Assembly: GCF_004193775.1 (NCBI RefSeq)
Contig: NC_041008.1
Location: forward strand, 7,704,731-7,768,730
DNA: 64,000 nt
Source of the DNA: Glycine soja
Taxonomy: Eukaryota; Streptophyta; Magnoliopsida; Fabales; Fabaceae
Direction: 5' to 3'
Both the position numbers and the translations under genes were made by a program. Every line of letters begins with the position of its first letter. Position 1 is the first letter of the stretch. The notes under the pieces were generated by a model. The model was not told the DNA's origin. It saw only the letters and a list, made by a program, of their open reading frames with translations, and did no database searches. Below are positions 59,531-64,000 of this stretch, piece after piece.

Positions 59531-60677
59531 GTACAATATTAAGATGTTTTGTTAACCGATTGACAAATATACTAATTTTATCACAAGTAGTAAAGTAATG
59601 GGAAGTCTGAGTGTGAAATCCACATGAAACTTTGGTTGTACTTAGATTGATGTAAATCCAATTTAAAAGTAAGAAATAAGGAAATAATAGATAACAGATA
59701 AGATAGAATTTGAAGAAAAAATAAATATTTAAAGATAAAAATAGAAGATAGAAAATATAAAATATTTAAATTAAAAGATGATAAAGATAAAAGAAGATAG
59801 AAGAAAAAAAAAGATAAGATGAAAAAATTCAGACTATAATAATGTTGGAACCTAATCTGTCTTATTTGTCTAAGATGTATTATTTTAGATTTTTCTCTAT
59901 TAATTTAGTTAATTTTTTCTACCCACATCTGTTAATATATTTTCTCAAATCCCTTTGCAAAGAGGAAATCATAAACAACATTATAAATATGTATACAGAG
60001 ACATAACAAAGTAACTCTATCCCTAGAAAATGCAATGTTGAGATATCCTTTTTCAGTTGGATTTTCGTCTCTCGATCGACTAACCCCTAACACTAATGCA
60101 TGTAAGACATTTCTTGTATTTTTATTAAGGATTATCGAAACGACTAACCCCTAAAGATGATGCAAGAATAAATGATACATGAAATTAAAATAAGAAAAGA
60201 TAATAGGAAAGAAAATACCTAATTTGCATTGATAGATATGAAACATTACAATGCATATGTTGGCTTTTTAGGCCTATCATATCCTAACTAATGGGGTTAG
60301 CCTCTCATTGTCATGTGAAACTTTTACACTTTAGGAGGTTGAGGTGGATGAAAGAAGGTGATAGATGACTAATAACAAAAAAAGATGGATGACTAAGGAA
60401 AAAAGATTTTCTCTAAGGGAAAGACTCAGTGTGTGGGTTGTGAGACTCTCTTCTTTTCATATCCCTCTTTATAACTGCTGTAATGGATTTAGGCTTGATG
60501 TAAAAAATCTTCTTTATTTATATTTTTAATATTTTCTGAATCTTTTTTATCTTAATTCTTCCTTTTCATATCTTGATTCTCTGAAACCTCATGAGTCCTG
60601 TTGCCTTCCTACTATGCATCTCCTGCAGACTGTTTTTCAATGCTAATCACTCTACCATACTATCTTATGTTATGTAG
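59531..60677 (+). other. Intron of the BEACH fragment
   Basis: AT-rich, GT-AG bounded. Purine-rich 'gataaaagaagatag' text at 59690-59825. No recognisable element ends. Confidence 0.5.
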
Positions 60678-60800
60678 GTATTTCATGTATTGAAGCTGAA
60701 AGAAGGACAAGATATCACTGCTCTTGCTCTATATAAGGATAACACAAATCTTTTGGTTTCAACTTGGGATAAGCAATTGATTATCTTTACTGATCCGGCT

Positions 60801-61380
60801 GTAAGTTAAATCTCTTGATAAGGATCATTGTTAAATAGCAACCATTGCTTACGCCTTACGAGTGATTACTGTTTTTAAATATTCAGTAGTGTGTCCCGGG
60901 AGTGATTTTTTTTCTTTTTCTGATGCTTGTGAATTGGCTAAAAGGACAAACTCTGATATTTCACTTACAATCTAGTTTCATACAAGAATAATCACAGTTG
61001 CACATTATTTGGAGTCTCACAATTTACACTTGTGCAGTCTGGTAGATTTTGATATTTTTATGTGCCTGTTGGACCGAATGCTCAAATAATATTTTACTAC
61101 ATTGCACTAGTGAGTACAGATATGACTTTGACTCGTGTGCAACTTCCCTTTTATTCTTAAATTAGATTAAAAAAAAGGAATTATATTGGATTTTCATTCT
61201 TTAACAGAAGGTCAAAGCTATCAATTTTTGCAATGCAGGACCTGCATTATCCAAAATATTATTACTTCAAACTTCAGTCCATCATAAAAATGATAAATAA
61301 AACATTATACGTTTTACAAATTTTCTGGTAAAGCCAACTCAATATGGTTAGTAACTCATACTGTTTATTGCTTCTTGCAG
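60801..61380 (+). other. Last intron of the BEACH fragment
   Basis: GT-AG bounded (gtaagtta ... cttcttgcag). Nothing else recognised. Confidence 0.6.
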
Positions 61381-61425
61381 TTGAGCTTGAAAGTGGGCGA
61401 TCAAATGCTCAAGTTTGGTTGGGAA

Positions 61426-64000
61426 TGTAACATCCTATTTTTCATAAATTAATTTAAAAAAGATTGTTATCTCTAAATAAATAGAGTTTTACAAAAATGA
61501 TAAATTTTTTTATAATTAAATAAATAAGAAAAAACAATTTTATTAATTAAAATAATAGTTTGAGGAAAAATAAAAAATATATTTTATTTATTCATTTGAT
61601 AGGGAATAAAATAGAGTTTATTTTTATAAAATGATAAAAATAAATAAATAGAATAAATGATAAGTTGTAAATACCCTAGTCATAAATAGAAACGTGTTAA
61701 GTCAGTTTTTACATTGATGATGTCTTCTCTTTCTCTCAATCTCGTTTTCCCCACTCCTCCTTCCAAAATTCTCTCTTTTCCCCACATATCACCAAACCTG
61801 TCTCAAAAAAATGACGATCTCGGACTCATTCACCGTTAGATCATTGTAAAATTTGAGAACTAGGTTTGGAACTCATTTTTGAACATTCTCACCATTGGGA
61901 ATTAAGAAAAAATATTTGATCTCATAGAAATACCCTTTGCATCGTAACTTTTTCTTTTCCTGCAAAAACCCAAAACTATATAAGTAAAACCACGATCCCA
62001 GACTCATTAATCGTTGAATTATTGTGAAATTTTGATATGTGGTTTGAGTTTCACTTTCACACATCTTCACCGTTGGCGTTTGCAAAATAATATCTATGGA
62101 GGGATCAATACTCATCACACTTAGACAGTGGAATGAAAGCTTTAATTCATTCTCCTTCTCTCTAACGTTTGGGAACCCTATCAGAGCAGTCAGAGGAAAA
62201 ACTTGAGGAATCTCAAGAAACTTCTAGAGATGCCACTATTGTTGTCACAATACACACATGAGCTCGCTTAGAGATAAGAGATGTGTTATTCACAATTGGA
62301 GATTAGTGATAACATGTGTATGGATCATTAGAGTATCAATTGGAGTGGGTTTTGAGATATTTTTGTAATTTTTATTTTATTCTTATGATTATAACTGTGA
62401 ATTATATATGTTTGATGAACCAATTGATGTCCCAATGAGAAATTGTTGTGAATCTGATATGTTCTTATGTTGAGTGTGAACCCTTAAAAAAAATTGAGCT
62501 CTTTTTATTAACGTGAATTATATTCTAAATAATATTATTCAATGACTCATTTTATACAAATTATTATCTTGTTCTAATTTTTTCCACGACGATGATCAAC
62601 ATGTTATGTGTATATATTTATTATAATACTAAAATAATAAATTAAAGAAAGTGGTAAGGTTAATGCCTAATGGTAATTTCTTTTGATGTAATATTAAATT
62701 AATTGTTATAAAAACTCTTTTGATTAAAAATAATGTAACTTGATTTACTATATATATTGTGTCATGCAAATATGATTATTGTGTGTGTATATGAGTTATG
62801 AGGGGTAATAAATTATTATAATGGCATTATAATATTATTATGGAGATTGAGTAATACAAAGTGGAATGTGTCAATTTGCGAGATACATGTAAACATGAGA
62901 TGATTGATTGTAACATTATGAGATGTTAAATTGTGGGCATGATATTTGGTTATGAATAACTATGTGTGTATTTAACACTTATGTGACAATAATTATGTTG
63001 TGAATTATACAATAACCCGATCAGTGTTGATATTGAGAAAATGTTTATGCGCAGTGTTAAAGAGAAAGTGTAGGTTTTCTATTTAGGAAACAATGTTAAA
63101 TTGTAGCGCAATGTGTTGAACGTGTTTAAAACACGAGTGTGAGGTCGTGGGTATTATATAATTCATGAGCAGTGTCTATAAATTGAATTTGTGATGAATT
63201 GTAGAATAATATGTTGCTTTGAGATTATAATATTGTTATTGAGATTGAGTATAAGTCCAAAGTTGAATATGTGTTCATCTGTGATATACATGTAAACATG
63301 TGATGGTGGATTGTGACATTATGAGATGTGAAATTGTGAACAAGTTTTAGTTGTGAATAAGTGTGTGGTTAATACTTGATGTGACATTACTTGTGTTGTG
63401 AACTGTGAATTATACAATAATCCAATTAGTGTTATCTTGAGAAAAATGTTGATGCGCAATGTTAAAGAAAAAGTGTAGGTTTCCTATTTAGGAACCAATG
63501 TTAAATTGTAGTGCAATGTGTTAAACGTGTTTAAAACACGAGTGTGAGGTCGTGAGTATTGTATAATTCATGAGCAGTGTCTGTATGCAAAAAAATTATT
63601 GTAGGAGTTGGACCTGAATCAGGAGGGAGAGGCCTTGACGGATTCTTCGGAGTGTAGGCCTTGGGGGTAAATACACCCGGTTTAAGTGCTCCTTTAAGTC
63701 TATGTCGATCCCACATGATTGGAGCATTCTCACAAAACAGCATGACCCAGACTGGCCTCCCTATGATTTTATTTAGTGAGAGTAACCTGACATACTCATG
63801 TTGTGGTGTGTCTTGTTATGTACTCCTAAGCGTCTCAGGGTGGTTTTTCACTGACATGGTATCACATTGCATATAGGCTTGAGTCTTATCATAACTGTTG
63901 CATACGTTTGTTAATTGTTTATTATGAAATTGATGTGTTATTATGTTTTGATCGGAGTGTGTGATTCATGTGTAATGTGATTAATGATTGAAAAGTGAAT
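61426..64000 (-). mobile_element. TG...CA element, copy C, inverted, cut by window end
   Basis: Starts tgtaacatcctatttttc, the reverse complement of the end of copy A (aaaaatgggatgttaca), and carries the shared block in reverse near 63600-63700. It interrupts the last coding exon of the BEACH fragment between Glu and the final residues. Internal text near 61815-62070 has two related 'ctcattcaccgttagatcat' modules, also seen in copy A near 40320-40570. Its other end is beyond the window. Confidence 0.75.
62800..63585. repeat. Direct duplication of about 370-400 bases inside copy C
   Basis: 62858-63182 and 63255-63585 share in order 'agatacatgtaaacatg', 'cattatgagatgt', 'gtgaattatacaataa', 'gcgcagtgttaaagag', 'ctatttaggaa', 'gtgtttaaaacacgagtgtg' and 'aattcatgagcagtgtct'. 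Copies differ by scattered substitutions. Confidence 0.85.

Larger units (their letters stand above)
58064..61425 (+). pseudogene. C-terminal WD40 part of a SPIRRIG-type BEACH protein, broken
   Basis: BEACH proteins are very large scaffolds in membrane traffic and, for SPIRRIG, mRNA regulation. Exons seen: 58064-58430 (TIFRNPKAIKPYAVPSPEHC, VAQHKWQPNTPDGQGTPFF, FKGPAGTGEEWQ, VSITCDKEI), 59186-59530 (SSDGVVMTWNESQ, STFTLNGVLIAKIEL, CMEISVDGRSALIGINS), 60678-60800 (VFHVLKLKEGQDITALAL, DKQLIIFTDPA) and 61381-61425 (LSLKVGDQMLKFGWE). All have GT-AG borders. The block that normally follows the first exon (WD repeats after EIITG) is missing, and the second exon changes frame near 59480 so that PSPS-CFLDLHTLE is read only after a shift. 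The BEACH domain and everything before it are absent. A TG...CA element replaces the last residues at 61426. Family placement is from memory of plant SPIRRIG homologues. Confidence 0.87.

Overview
This window is AT-rich plant nuclear DNA. Gene structures, protein sequences and repeat types point to a legume, most likely Glycine (soybean) or a close relative. Evidence: GT-AG split genes whose exons join into clean plant proteins, a Tgm-like CACTA transposon, Ty1/copia and Ty3/gypsy remnants of legume type, and many short foldback elements. The species assignment is inference; the gene calls rest on exons read and joined by eye.

Layout. Positions 966-11077 (minus) hold an 11-exon gene for a 524-residue membrane-anchored SMP-C2 protein of the plant synaptotagmin/CLB1 (NTMC2T4) type. 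Positions 11078-19408 are intergenic with decayed repeats. Positions 19409-20586 (minus) hold a two-exon HAL3-type phosphopantothenoylcysteine decarboxylase (211 residues) with a small foldback element downstream, one in its intron and one upstream. Positions 20587-25607 are intergenic, including a diverged seven-copy tandem array. Positions 25608-28639 (plus) hold a nine-exon RRP36-like rRNA-processing protein (250 residues). Positions 31500-33515 (minus) hold a complete two-exon CYP76-type cytochrome P450 (498 residues).

From about 35.4 kb on, the window is a transposon graveyard. A small inverted-repeat element at 35446-36175 carries a dead fragment of an AT74-like phosphoglycerate-mutase-family gene. 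At 37160-44625 a minus-strand copia element lies against a broken CYP76 copy. Its gag gene is itself interrupted twice: by a rearranged gypsy insertion (41057-43851) and by a 2.69-kb TG...CA element (38276-40966) that looks like a solo LTR. Removing both restores the gag reading frame. Three CYP76 fragments (44626-45365, 46049-46553, 47974-48725) show that the intact P450 belongs to a decayed tandem cluster broken up by copia pieces. A 4.8-kb CACTA element (51733-56542) contains further copies of the TG...CA family. At 58064-61425 (plus) is the C-terminal WD40 part of a SPIRRIG-type BEACH protein, with a missing block, a frameshift, and another TG...CA element inserted in its last exon. That insertion runs off the window end.

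The four intact genes act in unrelated housekeeping or specialised roles (membrane contact sites, CoA synthesis, 40S ribosome assembly, oxidative metabolism). Nothing suggests they work as a cluster.
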